A DNA stretch of 64,000 bases from Salinarimonas chemoclinalis (GTDB lineage Bacteria > Pseudomonadota > Alphaproteobacteria > Rhizobiales > Beijerinckiaceae), in NCBI RefSeq assembly GCF_041514305.1, contig NZ_JBGMWH010000002.1, positions 372,001 through 436,000 on the forward strand, given 5' to 3'. The position numbers and the translations under genes are program-made. Numbering within the stretch: the stretch's first letter is position 1; each line of letters opens with the position of its first letter. Under the pieces are notes generated by a model. The model saw only the letters and a list, made by a program, of their open reading frames with translations, had not been told where the DNA came from and did no database searches. Positions 17,919-29,348 of this stretch are shown here, one piece after another.

Positions 17919-17932
17919 CCAACTTTAGTTGG
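17919..17932. promoter_or_regulatory. palindrome in the pdhA leader
   Basis: CCAACT-TT-AGTTGG is a perfect 6+6 inverted repeat in an otherwise AT-richer leader, 40 bases before the pdhA start. A CTTGCG hexamer lies at 17903. It may be an operator or part of the pdh promoter; no known factor is assigned. Confidence 0.3.
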
Positions 17933-17971
17933 GCTAAGACATGGCGCGAGGAAAACGTCTCGGAGGTGTGC

Positions 17972-19057
17972 ATGGCCACGGCTGCACGTCGGACGCAGGG
18001 CGCGTCCGCATCCAGCAAGTCCGCTTCCGCCAAGTCCGCTGCGACCAAGTCCCCGACGAAGGGACGCGCGGCCAAGGGCTCGGCGACCAACGCTCCCACC
18101 CTCACCAAGGAGGAGGAGCTCCACGCCTATCGCGAGATGCTGCTGATCCGCCGCTTCGAGGAGAAGGCGGGCCAGATGTACGGCATGGGGCTGATCGGCG
18201 GCTTCTGCCACCTCTACATCGGCCAGGAGGCCGTGGTGGTGGGCATGCAGATGGCCTCGACGGACGGTGACCAGGTGATCACCGGCTACCGCGATCACGG
18301 CCACATGCTGGTCACGGGCATGGATCCCAAGGGGGTGCTCGCCGAGCTCACGGGCCGCCGCGGCGGCTACTCGAAGGGCAAGGGCGGCTCCATGCACATG
18401 TTCTCCAAGGAGAAGAACTTCTACGGAGGGCACGGCATCGTCGGCGCCCAGGTGCCGCTCGGCACCGGCATCGCCTTCGCCAACCGCTACCGCGGCGAGG
18501 ACCGCGTCAGCATGGTCTATTTCGGCGACGGCGCGGCCAACCAGGGCCAGGTCTACGAGAGCTTCAACATGGCGGCGCTCTGGAAGCTGCCCGTCGTCTA
18601 CGTGATCGAGAACAACCGCTACGCCATGGGCACGTCGGTGACGCGTTCGGCCGCGCAGTCGGACTTCTCCAAGCGCGGGCTCTCCTTCGGCATCCCCGGC
18701 GAGCAGGTCGACGGGATGGACATCCGCGCGGTGCGGGCCGCCGGCGCGCGCGCCATCGAGCACGCGCGCTCCGGCGAGGGACCCTACATCCTCGAGATGC
18801 TCACCTACCGCTATCGCGGGCACTCGATGTCGGACCCGGCCAAGTACCGCACCAAGGACGAGGTCTCGCGCATGCGCGAGGAGCACGACCCGATCGAGCA
18901 GGTGCGCCGGCGCCTGATCGGCGAGTTCGGGGTGCCGGAGGACGAGCTCAAGGGCATCGACGGGCAGATCCGCAAGATCGTCAACGAGGCGGCGGACTTC
19001 GCGACCAGCGATCCGGAGCCCGACGCGTCCGAGCTCTACACCGACATTCTCCACTGA
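17972..19057 (+). CDS. pdhA: pyruvate dehydrogenase E1 component, alpha subunit
   Basis: 361 residues. With PdhB it decarboxylates pyruvate using thiamine diphosphate and acetylates the lipoyl groups of the complex. The ThDP motif runs from YFGDGAANQGQVYESFNMAA to YVIENN; phosphorylation-loop-like YRYRGHSMSDPAKYR is conserved. The first 45 residues are an Ala/Ser/Lys-rich extension, common in alphaproteobacterial PdhA. The ATG at 17972 is chosen because GGAGGTG lies 5 bases upstream; an in-frame ATG 117 bases earlier would translate leader sequence. First gene of the pdh operon. Confidence 0.95.
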   Translation: MATAARRTQGASASSKSASAKSAATKSPTKGRAAKGSATNAPTLTKEEELHAYREMLLIRRFEEKAGQMYGMGLIGGFCHLYIGQEAVVVGMQMASTDGDQVITGYRDHGHMLVTGMDPKGVLAELTGRRGGYSKGKGGSMHMFSKEKNFYGGHGIVGAQVPLGTGIAFANRYRGEDRVSMVYFGDGAANQGQVYESFNMAALWKLPVVYVIENNRYAMGTSVTRSAAQSDFSKRGLSFGIPGEQVDGMDIRAVRAAGARAIEHARSGEGPYILEMLTYRYRGHSMSDPAKYRTKDEVSRMREEHDPIEQVRRRLIGEFGVPEDELKGIDGQIRKIVNEAADFATSDPEPDASELYTDILH

Positions 19058-19075
19058 TCTCCCCTCCCTCCGGCA

Positions 19076-19101
19076 GCGCGCCCCCGCCCGGCGGGGCGCG
19101 C
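19076..19101 (+). promoter_or_regulatory. strong GC hairpin between pdhA and pdhB
   Basis: GCGCGCCCC followed closely by GGGGCGCGC forms a near-perfect stem of about 11 pairs with a tiny loop and one bulged C, 18 bases after the pdhA stop. There is no T-run, so it is unlikely to be a full intrinsic terminator. It may protect the 3' end of pdhA mRNA or limit read-through into pdhB. Confidence 0.4.
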
Positions 19102-19130
19102 GTCCGCCGTCGACCGAAGAGCGCAGGTCC

Positions 19131-20585
<1,455 letters not shown>

Positions 20586-20601
20586 GCGGGGAGGGCGCGG
20601 C

Positions 20602-20901
20602 ATGGCCGGAGACGACGACACCCCGCTCTTCCACGAACTCGAGCCGCCGCCGGACGTCCGCGAGAAGGGCGGCCACGAGGTGCTGCGCGCGAGCGTGGTC
20701 GAGGGTGCCGTGTCCCTCACGCTGCGGCGCTCCTTCGACGATCCCCATACCTGGGGCGTGCTCCTCGCCGACCTCGCCCGCCAGGTGTCGCACGTCTACG
20801 CCGCGGAGACCGGCATGAGCGCCGAGGAGGCCTTCGCGCAGATCCGCGCCGGTCTCGACGCGGAGTTCGACACGCCCGGCTCACCCCACGCCGTGAACTG
20901 A
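20602..20901 (+). CDS. DUF5076-type small protein of the pdh operon
   Basis: 99 residues: MAGDDDTPLFHELEPPPDVR, then a compact alpha/beta region with RASVVEGAVSLTLRRSF and a helical part (WGVLLADLARQVSHVYAAE). Small proteins of this type occur between pdhB and pdhC in many Rhizobiales and are listed as a domain of unknown function; I assign DUF5076 from memory of that context. The gene starts 16 bases after pdhB and ends 32 bases before pdhC, so it is an operon member. An accessory or assembly role in the dehydrogenase complex is likely but unproven. Confidence 0.7.
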   Translation: MAGDDDTPLFHELEPPPDVREKGGHEVLRASVVEGAVSLTLRRSFDDPHTWGVLLADLARQVSHVYAAETGMSAEEAFAQIRAGLDAEFDTPGSPHAVN

Positions 20902-20933
20902 TCATTCCCGTTCAAGCTCAGGATCCAGCGACG

Positions 20934-22376
20934 ATGCCCATCAACATCCTGATGCCCGCCCTGTCCCCCACGATGGAGAAGGGCAACCTCGCCAAGTGGC
21001 TCAAGAAGGAAGGCGATACGGTCAAGTCCGGCGACATCCTCGCCGAGATCGAGACCGACAAGGCCACGATGGAGGTCGAGGCCGTCGACGAGGGCGTTCT
21101 CGCGAAGATCGTGGTGCCCGAGGGGACGGCGGACGTGCCTGTGAACGACGTCATCGCCGTCATCGCCGAGGAGGGCGAGGACCCGAAGAGCGTCCAGGCA
21201 CCGGCTTCCGGAGGCGCCCCCGCTCCGGCTCCCGAGCCGAAGCCCGCCCCGACGCCGGAGCCCGCTCCCGCCGCGCCGCAGGCGAACACCACGACGGCCG
21301 GCGGCGGCGGCGCCGGGCACATGTCCCACGCCCGCGTCGACGAGGCCCCCGGCGGCGCCCCGGCGGCAGGGCAGGCTGCGCCGGCCTCCTCCGGCGCTCG
21401 GGTCTTCGCCTCGCCGCTCGCCAGGCGCGTCGCCAAGGAGAGCGGGCTCGACATCGCGCAGGTCAAGGGCTCGGGCCCGCACGGGCGCGTCGTCGAGCGC
21501 GACGTGCGCGCCGCGATCGCCGGCGGCACGGGGAAGGCGGCTCCGGCCGCCGCCGCCGCGCCCGCCGCCGGTGCCGCGCCGCAGAAGGCCGTGCCGACGC
21601 CCCCGGCCGCTACCGCGGGCGCGACCATGGCGCAGGGGCTCAAGGTCGACCAGGTCAAGGCGATGTTCGAGACGGGCTCCTACGAGGAGGTTCAGCTCGA
21701 CGGCATGCGCAAGACGATCGCCAAGCGCCTGCTCGAGTCCAAGCAGACCATCCCGCACTTCTACCTGACGATCGACGTCGCGCTCGACGCGACGCTCGCG
21801 CTGCGCGGCCAGCTCAACGCGGCCGCGCCGGCGAAGGACGGCAAGCCCGCCTACAAGCTCTCCGTCAACGACTTCGTGATCAAGGCGCTTGCGATGGCGC
21901 TCCAGCGCGTGCCGAACGCCAACGCGGTGTGGGCCGAGGACCGCATCCTCAAGCTGAAGCATTCCGACGTCGGCGTCGCCGTTGCGATCGAGGGCGGGCT
22001 GTTCACGCCGGTGATCCGAAAGGCGGAGACGAAAACGCTCTCGGCGATCTCCGCCGAGATGAAGGATCTCGCGGGCCGCGCCCGCAACAAGCGCCTGAAG
22101 CCCGAGGAGTATACCGGCGGCACCACCGCGGTCTCCAACCTCGGCATGTTCGGCATCCGCGAGTTCGCCGCCGTCATCAACCCGCCCCACGCGACCATCC
22201 TCGCGGTCGGCGCCGGCGAGAAGCGCGTCGTCGTCAAGGACGACGCACCCGCGGTAGTCCAGGCGATGACGGTGACGCTGTCGTGCGACCACCGGGTGGT
22301 CGACGGGGCTCTCGGCGCGGAGCTGCTCGCGGCGTTCAAGGGGCTCATCGAGAACCCGATGGGGATGCTGGTGTGA
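20934..22376 (+). CDS. pdhC: dihydrolipoamide acetyltransferase (pyruvate dehydrogenase E2)
   Basis: 480 residues. Lipoyl domain 1-80 (lipoyl-lysine in ETDKATMEVEA), Pro/Ala linker, peripheral-subunit-binding domain at about 152-190 (FASPLARRVAKESGLDIAQV), second linker, and the catalytic acetyltransferase domain 235-480 with the DHRVVDG active-site motif near the C-terminus. It moves the acetyl group from the lipoyl arm to CoA and forms the core of the complex. It ends just before a palindromic element and the inserted DUF559 gene that separate it from lpdA. Confidence 0.95.
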   Translation: MPINILMPALSPTMEKGNLAKWLKKEGDTVKSGDILAEIETDKATMEVEAVDEGVLAKIVVPEGTADVPVNDVIAVIAEEGEDPKSVQAPASGGAPAPAPEPKPAPTPEPAPAAPQANTTTAGGGGAGHMSHARVDEAPGGAPAAGQAAPASSGARVFASPLARRVAKESGLDIAQVKGSGPHGRVVERDVRAAIAGGTGKAAPAAAAAPAAGAAPQKAVPTPPAATAGATMAQGLKVDQVKAMFETGSYEEVQLDGMRKTIAKRLLESKQTIPHFYLTIDVALDATLALRGQLNAAAPAKDGKPAYKLSVNDFVIKALAMALQRVPNANAVWAEDRILKLKHSDVGVAVAIEGGLFTPVIRKAETKTLSAISAEMKDLAGRARNKRLKPEEYTGGTTAVSNLGMFGIREFAAVINPPHATILAVGAGEKRVVVKDDAPAVVQAMTVTLSCDHRVVDGALGAELLAAFKGLIENPMGMLV

Positions 22377-22496
22377 GCCGAGGCCTCTTCCGTCGCGGAG
22401 AATGTCGCGGGGAGATGAATTCTGGGCGGGGCTCGCCGGGTGTGCCGACGTCGAGCGGGGTCTTGGACGGCTTCATCGCTGGGGAGGTAATCCTGC

Positions 22497-22648
22497 GGCA
22501 CCCCCACCCCCCGGCCCCTCCCCACAAGGGGGAGGGGAGACGGTCGGCGCGGGTCACGCCTGTCGAGGCCGTCTCGGTCGCGAACGCGAGGCGCCTTCCT
22601 TCCCCCTTGTGGGGAAGGTGCCCCCGAAGGGGGCGGATGGGGGTCGTC
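22497..22648. repeat. palindromic repeat element, copy B
   Basis: About 150 bases with inverted ends: CCCCTCCCCACAAGGGGGAG on the left (22515 onward) and its counterpart CCCCCTTGTGGGGAAGGTG on the right (22602-22620), flanked by C-rich and G-rich runs (22500-22514; 22621-22643). The centre (22540-22590) is not repeated. It lies between pdhC and the DUF559 gene. Any open frame through it is chance. Confidence 0.65.
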
Positions 22649-22728
22649 GTGCAGCGCTCTCGGGTCGCGGTGAGCACGGATGCCGGTGCCGGGGTGTGCA
22701 CGCGGAGACGAAGCGGGAGGACAGCGCG

Positions 22729-23124
22729 ATGGCTTGGAACCAGCCTCCAGCGAGATCGCCGTCGGCGGCCGCCCGCCGGGCCGCGGGTCCGCTTCGGCGG
22801 CGCCTGAGCCCTGCCGAGAAGCGCCTCTGGTGGTGCCTGCGCCACCGGCTCGCGCTCGATGGCACGCACTTCCGTCGGCAGGTCACCCTGGGCCCCTACG
22901 TCGTCGATTTCTGCTGCCTGAAGCACAAGCTCGTCATCGAGGTGGACGGCGCGAGCCATTCCTACGATTCCCAGCAGGCACGCGACGCCGTGCGGGATGC
23001 GACACTCGAGGGGCAGGGCTTTCGCGTCCTGCGCTTCACCAACGACGCGGTCCTGCGCGAGATCGACGTGGTCATGGACACCGTCCACGCCCACCTGGCC
23101 GAGGTCGCCGCTGTCCATGCCTGA
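22729..23124 (+). CDS. DUF559 protein, Vsr/PD-(D/E)XK-like endonuclease fold
   Basis: 131 residues. The core GTHFRRQVTLGPYVVDFCCL, then KLVIEVDGASHSYDSQQARD and FRVLRFTNDAVLREIDVVMD is the DUF559 signature, related in fold to the very-short-patch-repair endonuclease; D and E residues in VVDF and IEVDG are the likely metal ligands. Function is unproven for nearly all members. The ATG at 22729 with a CGGGAGG ribosome-binding site is chosen because sequence upstream belongs to the palindromic element. Its stop overlaps the GNAT gene start by 8 bases. It interrupts the usual pdhC-lpdA adjacency. Confidence 0.85.
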   Translation: MAWNQPPARSPSAAARRAAGPLRRRLSPAEKRLWWCLRHRLALDGTHFRRQVTLGPYVVDFCCLKHKLVIEVDGASHSYDSQQARDAVRDATLEGQGFRVLRFTNDAVLREIDVVMDTVHAHLAEVAAVHA

Positions 23125-23728
23125 CGCCGCGACCCTCGCCCCCGCCACCATCCGCCCCGCCACCCCCGCGGACGCGCGCGACGTCGCGCTCCTGTGGGAC
23201 ATGGCCAATGCCGGGCACGTGGCGAGCGTGTTCGCGCGGGTCGCCGACGGGGGGCGGACCTGGCTCGACGCGGCCGCCGCGGAGATCGCGCGGCCGTCGG
23301 GGGAGATGTCGTGGAAGAACGCCGTCGTGGCGGAGGCGGGTGGCGCCGTCGTCGGGGCGCTGGTCGCGCTGCGGCTCGCGGAGCGGATCTCGCGGGTGGC
23401 GCTCATGCGCCTGCCGCCGGACCAGCGGGCGCACTACGAGCTGCTCGCCAAGGTGCACGGGGCCTACCTCCTGCGCGACATCGCCGTCCGTCCCGAGCAT
23501 CGCGGCCGCGGCATCGGCGCGGCGCTGATCGATGCGGGCGTCGCGCGCGCCCGCGCGGCCGGCTGCGGCACGCTCGCCGTCACCACCCACGAGACGAACG
23601 CCGTCTTCCGCCGCCAGCTCGGCAAGCGCGGCTTTCGCGAGATCGACGGGACGCCCGTGCGCCAGCACGCCCGCTACGCACCGGAAAGCCGCTGGATCCT
23701 CCTGACCCGCCCCGTCGAGGGCGCCTGA
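23117..23728 (+). CDS. GNAT-family N-acetyltransferase
   Basis: 203 residues. The acetyl-CoA binding motif RDIAVRPEHRGRGIGAALID (motif A) at about residues 118-137 and the following THETNAVFRRQLGKRGFREID place it in the GNAT superfamily. The acceptor (protein N-terminus, lysine, amine or small molecule) is unknown. The start at 23117 overlaps the end of the DUF559 gene, so translation may be coupled. It ends 24 bases before lpdA, and may share its transcript. Confidence 0.85.
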   Translation: MPDAATLAPATIRPATPADARDVALLWDMANAGHVASVFARVADGGRTWLDAAAAEIARPSGEMSWKNAVVAEAGGAVVGALVALRLAERISRVALMRLPPDQRAHYELLAKVHGAYLLRDIAVRPEHRGRGIGAALIDAGVARARAAGCGTLAVTTHETNAVFRRQLGKRGFREIDGTPVRQHARYAPESRWILLTRPVEGA

Positions 23729-23752
23729 CCGCAGACGAGAGAGACGAGCATC

Positions 23753-25189
<1,437 letters not shown>

Positions 25190-25203
25190 GGCCGGCAGGC
25201 CCG

Positions 25204-25293
25204 TGGCGGAAGGGGTGGGATTCGAACCCACGGTGGGGTCGCCCCCACGGCGGTTTTCAAGACCGCTGCCTTAAACCACTCGGCCACCCTTCC
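25204..25293 (-). tRNA. tRNA-Ser (anticodon TGA)
   Basis: Reading the minus strand gives acceptor GGAAGGG pairing with CCCTTCC, discriminator G and an encoded CCA (25204-25206); a D-arm with GGCCGAGTGGTTTAAGGC; an anticodon loop CTTGAAA with TGA at 25257-25259; a long variable arm (GTGGGGGCGACCCCAC) as required for a serine tRNA; and a T-arm GGGTTCGAATCCC. The total is 87 bases plus CCA. It reads UCA and other UCN codons. Confidence 0.97.
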
Positions 25294-25600
25294 GGCCGGC
25301 TCAGTCGTAGCGCGCCGCGGGGCGCCTGAAAAGCGCGCCCTTCCGGCGCATCCGGCTCGGCGTGGCAGAATGGCGACACCGGCCGGGGAAATGTGGACGA
25401 GTCTCCAGGCTCGACCTGGAACGAATGGGGAACATTCAGGGTGCGAGCGAGGAACGTCCCCCACCGCGCTCCGAACCATGGCGAATGCTTGTCATCCGCG
25501 CCGCATTCTGGGCATAGTCCGGCGAAATCGTGCCGCCGCGCGACGAAGGCGAGAGCCCGAGTCGCGAGGGCGTGGACCGCCCGAACGAGCGGCGGAAGTG
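25294..25600. other. intergenic region upstream of rlpA
   Basis: About 300 bases between the divergent tRNA-Ser and rlpA. It should hold both promoters. No clear hexamer pair, long repeat or convincing small gene is seen; a GC-rich patch at 25305-25350 adjoins the tRNA 5' end. The several open frames crossing it have no recognisable product. Confidence 0.5.
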
Positions 25601-26578
25601 ATGGGGCTCGAGGACATGGTGGCAGTCACGCGCGCGACTGGATGGCTGATCCGGATCGCGGCCGTTGGAACCCTCGCCGTGACGCTCGCCGCCTGCGGCA
25701 CGCGCGTCGCGGTCGACCCGCAGCTCGGCGTCTCCGCGAGCGCACGCGTCGCGGGCGAGGACGACGCCATCGCGAAGGGCGGGGGGAGGGCGCACGTGGG
25801 GCGGCCCTACACCATCGCCGGGCGCACCTACGTCCCGCGCCACGATCCCGACTATTCCGCCGAAGGGCTCGCCTCCTGGTACGGCGCCCGCTTCCACGGC
25901 CGCAAGACGGCGAACGGCGAGGTGTTCGATCGCTTCGCGATGTCCGCCGCGCACACGACCATGCCGCTGCCGAGCTACGCGCGGGTCACCAACCTCGAGA
26001 ACGAGCGCTCGGTCATCGTGCGCGTCAACGACCGCGGGCCGTTCCACGGCAGGCGCATCATCGACGTATCGCGCGCGGTGGCGGACACCCTGGCCTTCCG
26101 CGGCGCCGGCGTGGCGCGGGTGCGGGTGGACTATGTGGGGCCGGCCTCCACGGAGGGCAGCGACGACGAGATCCTGATGGCGACGCTGCGCACCGACGGC
26201 CAGCTCGCGCAGATGCCGATCGAGGGCGCGACGACGATCCAGGTCGCGTCCGCCGGCGGCGCGCCGCAGGTCGACCGCACGCCGCTCGCCGCCGCCGACC
26301 GCCCGGTCGCGCCGACGCTCGCCTTCGCCTCCGCGCCGCCGACGATGGCACTGCCGATCCCGCCCGCACGGCCGAGCGTGCTCGCCTCGGCGCAGCCGAC
26401 GGCCGTGAACGCCTCCTTGCCGGGCGCCACGCCCGCGGCGACGCTCGATCGCACGCGGGAGGCGACGCAGCTCGTGGGGATCTTCTTCGCCGCGCCGGAC
26501 CAGCCCGCCGCAGGCTTCGTGCGCGCGGGCCCCTTCGCCGGCGTCGCCGCCCAGCGGGGCGCCAGCCTGCGGCGCTGA
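25601..26578 (+). CDS. rlpA: RlpA septal ring lytic transglycosylase lipoprotein
   Basis: 325 residues. N-terminal signal peptide with lipobox LAAC (Cys near residue 32), then the double-psi beta-barrel RlpA domain at about 85-185 (LASWYGARFHGRKTANGEVF, PSYARVTNLENERSVIVRVN, DRGPFHGRRIIDVSRA, with the catalytic Asp in NDRGPF). RlpA cuts peptidoglycan glycan strands free of stem peptides at the septum. The C-terminal half is Ala/Pro-rich and ends without a clear SPOR domain, although FVRAGPFAGVAAQR looks like a remnant. A start at 25616 is equally possible and gives a tighter signal peptide. Confidence 0.88.
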   Translation: MGLEDMVAVTRATGWLIRIAAVGTLAVTLAACGTRVAVDPQLGVSASARVAGEDDAIAKGGGRAHVGRPYTIAGRTYVPRHDPDYSAEGLASWYGARFHGRKTANGEVFDRFAMSAAHTTMPLPSYARVTNLENERSVIVRVNDRGPFHGRRIIDVSRAVADTLAFRGAGVARVRVDYVGPASTEGSDDEILMATLRTDGQLAQMPIEGATTIQVASAGGAPQVDRTPLAAADRPVAPTLAFASAPPTMALPIPPARPSVLASAQPTAVNASLPGATPAATLDRTREATQLVGIFFAAPDQPAAGFVRAGPFAGVAAQRGASLRR

Positions 26579-26708
26579 AGGCACGGGCCGCGGAAAGCGG
26601 CCTCGTCGCGCGTCCTCTCGGGCATCCTCGCCTTGCAAGCCGGGCGCGTGCGGCGTAAGTGCGCGCACGAACGCCCCGGCTTTCGCCCCGACGCACGGAG
26701 AGACGCGC

Positions 26709-27995
26709 ATGACCGCCATCGCCAACATCCTCGCCCGCCAGATCCTCGACAGCCGTGGCAACCCGACGGTCGAGGTCGACGTCTATCTGGAGGACGGGGC
26801 GATGGGGCGCGCCGCGGTGCCGTCGGGCGCCTCGACGGGCGCGCACGAGGCGGTGGAGCTGCGCGACGGTGACGCGGCCTACTACAAGGGCAAGGGCGTG
26901 CTCGCGGCGGTCGACGCCGTCAACGGCGAGCTCCTCGACGCGATCGTCGGCATGGACGCCGAGGACCAGGTCGCCGTCGACCGCGCCATGATCGAGCTCG
27001 ACGGCACGCCCAACAAGGCCCGGCTCGGCGCGAACGCCATCCTGGGCGTCTCGCTCGCGACCGCGAAGGCGGCGGCGATCTCCTGCGGCCTGCCGCTCTA
27101 TCGCTACGTGGGCGGCACGCAGGCGCGCACGCTGCCCGTCCCGATGATGAACATCGTCAACGGCGGGGCGCACGCCGACAATCCGATCGACTTCCAGGAA
27201 TTCATGGTGATGCCCGTCGGCGCACCCTCGCTCGCCGAGGCCGTGCGGATGGGCTCCGAGATCTTCCACACGCTGAAGTCGGGGCTGAAGAAGGCCGGCC
27301 ACAACACCAACGTCGGCGACGAGGGCGGCTTCGCCCCGAACCTTCCGTCCGCCGAGGCCGCGCTGGACTTCGTCATGAAGGCGATCGAAGAGGCCGGCTA
27401 CACGCCCGGCGACGACGTCGTGCTGGCGCTCGACTGCGCCGCGACCGAGTTCTTCAAGGACGGCGCCTACGTCTACGAAGGGGAGGGCGGCAAGCGCCGC
27501 TCGCCGCAGGAGCAGGCGCAGTACCTGGCCGATCTCGTCGCCGCCTACCCGATCCGCTCGATCGAGGACGGCATGGCCGAGGACGACTGGGAGGGCTGGG
27601 CCGCGGTGACCGCCGCCGTCGGCGACCGCTGCCAGCTCGTCGGCGACGATCTCTTCGTCACCAACGTCGAGCGGCTCTCGCGTGGCATCGCCGAGCGGGT
27701 CGGCAACTCGATCCTCGTGAAGGTCAACCAGATCGGCTCGCTCACAGAGACTCTGGCCGCCGTCGACATGGCGCACCGCGCCGCCTACACGGCGGTGATG
27801 TCCCACCGCTCCGGCGAGACCGAGGACGCGACCATCGCCGACCTCGCGGTGGCGACCAATTGCGGGCAGATCAAGACCGGCTCGCTCGCCCGCTCGGACC
27901 GCACGGCGAAGTACAACCAGCTCATCCGCATCGAGGAGGAGCTCGGCGCCAGCGCGGTCTACGCGGGGCGCGGCGCGCTCAAGGGGCGTCTCTGA
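26709..27995 (+). CDS. eno: enolase
   Basis: 428 residues, standard length. It interconverts 2-phosphoglycerate and phosphoenolpyruvate. Signatures: the N-terminal ILDSRGNPTVEVDVYLEDG, SGASTGAHEAVELRDGD loop, metal ligands in ALDCAATEFF, SIEDGMAEDDWEGW and LVGDDLFVTN, and the C-terminal SHRSGETEDATIADLAVATN and GQIKTGSLARSDR. A GGAGAG ribosome-binding site precedes the ATG. Convergent with mazG. Confidence 0.97.
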   Translation: MTAIANILARQILDSRGNPTVEVDVYLEDGAMGRAAVPSGASTGAHEAVELRDGDAAYYKGKGVLAAVDAVNGELLDAIVGMDAEDQVAVDRAMIELDGTPNKARLGANAILGVSLATAKAAAISCGLPLYRYVGGTQARTLPVPMMNIVNGGAHADNPIDFQEFMVMPVGAPSLAEAVRMGSEIFHTLKSGLKKAGHNTNVGDEGGFAPNLPSAEAALDFVMKAIEEAGYTPGDDVVLALDCAATEFFKDGAYVYEGEGGKRRSPQEQAQYLADLVAAYPIRSIEDGMAEDDWEGWAAVTAAVGDRCQLVGDDLFVTNVERLSRGIAERVGNSILVKVNQIGSLTETLAAVDMAHRAAYTAVMSHRSGETEDATIADLAVATNCGQIKTGSLARSDRTAKYNQLIRIEEELGASAVYAGRGALKGRL

Positions 27996-28052
27996 CGGGT
28001 GCGACGGGGCGGGGAGGAGCGCGGGCGCGGGCCCGGCCGCTACCCTGCCTTC

Positions 28053-28101
28053 CCCGTCCCCGCGCGTGGCCGGGGCTCTCTCCTTCTCCTACGGGGACGG
28101 G
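28053..28101. terminator. inverted repeat between convergent eno and mazG
   Basis: CCCGTCCCC (28053-28061) and GGGGACGGG (28093-28101) are perfect 9-base complements around a 31-base GC-rich loop, in the short gap between two convergent genes. The place suits a shared terminator, but there is no T-run and the loop is long; it could also be a worn palindromic element. Confidence 0.3.
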
Positions 28102-28104
28102 TAT

Positions 28105-28962
28105 TCAGGCGTCCGAGGTCTTCCCCTTCGCCGCCACCCAGTGCCGCTCCATCTCCTCGAGGCTCGCATCCGCGAGCGTACGGCCCTGCGCGGCGAGCGC
28201 GTCCTCGATCGCGGCGAAGCGGCGGGTGAACTTCGCGTTGGTGCCGCGCAGCGCCGCCTCTGGATCGACGTCGCAATGCCGCGCGAGATTCGCGACCGAG
28301 AACAGGAGGTCGCCGATCTCGTCGGCCACCGCGGCCTTCTCGCCCGCTGCGATCGCCTCCTCCACCTCGGCGAGCTCCTCGCGGATCTTGGCGACGACGT
28401 CCCGCGTGCGTTCCCAGTCGAAGCCGACCTTCGCGGCGCGGCGGGTGAGCTTGTCGGCGCGGGAGAGGGCAGGGGCCGCGGCCGGCACGTCGTCGAGGTG
28501 GCGCGCCGGCCGCTCTCCGCGCGTCGCCGCGCGCTCGGCTTTCTCGGCGGCCTTGATCTCCCCCCACAGCGCCTCGATCGCCTCCGGCGAGCGGGTCCGT
28601 GCCTCGCCGAAGACGTGCGGGTGGCGGCGGACGAGCTTCGTCGTGATCGCCTCCACCACGTCGCCGAAGGCGAAGGCGCCGGCCTCCTGCGCCATCCGGG
28701 CGTGGAAGACGACCTGGAGCAGCAGGTCGCCGAGCTCGTCGCGCAGGTCGGCGAGGTCGCCGCGCTCGACCGCGTCGGCCACCTCGTAGGCCTCCTCGAT
28801 CGTGTAGGGCACGATCGTCTCGAAGGTCTGCGCCACGTCCCAGGCGCAGCCCGTCCGCGGGTCGCGCAGGGCCTCCATGATGGCGAGGAGGCGCTCGATG
28901 TCCTTGGAAGGGGTCACGTTCGGCTCCGCGTCTTCGGGGGCGGTCTCGGTCTCATGGTTCAC
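28105..28962 (-). CDS. mazG: nucleoside triphosphate pyrophosphohydrolase MazG
   Basis: 285 residues. MazG hydrolyses (d)NTPs to monophosphates and pyrophosphate. Two MazG helical modules are present, each with the metal-binding pattern: EEAYEVADAVERGDLADLRDELGDLLLQVVFHA at the N-terminal side and EELAEVEEAI with DEIGDLLFSVANLARH at the C-terminal side (each longer run shortened here to its key residues E-E-x-x-E and D-E-x-x-D). The first 20 residues are an acidic tail. Single gene, divergent from the small hypothetical gene at 29025. Confidence 0.93.
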   Translation of the reverse strand: MNHETETAPEDAEPNVTPSKDIERLLAIMEALRDPRTGCAWDVAQTFETIVPYTIEEAYEVADAVERGDLADLRDELGDLLLQVVFHARMAQEAGAFAFGDVVEAITTKLVRRHPHVFGEARTRSPEAIEALWGEIKAAEKAERAATRGERPARHLDDVPAAAPALSRADKLTRRAAKVGFDWERTRDVVAKIREELAEVEEAIAAGEKAAVADEIGDLLFSVANLARHCDVDPEAALRGTNAKFTRRFAAIEDALAAQGRTLADASLEEMERHWVAAKGKTSDA

Positions 28963-29024
28963 CCGTCCTTAACGCGACCCGCTCAGTTTGACGAGACGTC
29001 GAGTCGAAGCCGAGTTGCGTACGC

Positions 29025-29348
29025 ATGTCCTCCGGTTCCCAGCGTTCCTCCGCCACCCTGATTCCCTTCCCGCTGCGCCCCGCGCCGATCCCCGCGATCG
29101 AGCGCTCCCGCGAGCTCCAGAAGCGCCTGATGGACGCGGTCTTCGCGTCCGGCGCGCTCGAGGTCGACGCGCAGGACACCCCCACCAAGCGGCTCGCCGC
29201 GCGCCTGCAGATCCTGGGCTTCGTCGCGATCGAGGAGATCACCGAGAGCGGCGACCGGCGGCGGCTTCGTGCCTCGGAGGCGATCGAAGCCGAGCCGGGC
29301 CGGGACTGGCGGATTTCGCGGGCTGGCGCCGGCGCGTGCATCGCCTGA
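29025..29348 (+). CDS. hypothetical protein
   Basis: 107 residues. A Pro-rich N-terminus (TLIPFPLRPAPIPAIERSRE) leads into a helical stretch (LQKRLMDAVFASGALEVD) and a basic part with TPTKRLAARLQILGFVAIEEI. No family is recognised. Support as a gene: ATG start divergent from mazG with a 62-base gap, even amino-acid composition and no strong antisense candidate. It could be a small regulator or adaptor; nothing in the sequence fixes this. Confidence 0.5.
   Translation: MSSGSQRSSATLIPFPLRPAPIPAIERSRELQKRLMDAVFASGALEVDAQDTPTKRLAARLQILGFVAIEEITESGDRRRLRASEAIEAEPGRDWRISRAGAGACIA

Noticed and set aside
22402..22728. A longer start for the DUF559 gene
   Set aside because: The extra 109 codons translate the palindromic element and spacer; the ATG at 22729 has its own good ribosome-binding site and starts close to the conserved domain.
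26586..26602. GGCCGC-GGAAA-GCGGCC after rlpA as a terminator
   Set aside because: Only six pairs and no T-run; hairpins of this size are expected by chance at this GC content.
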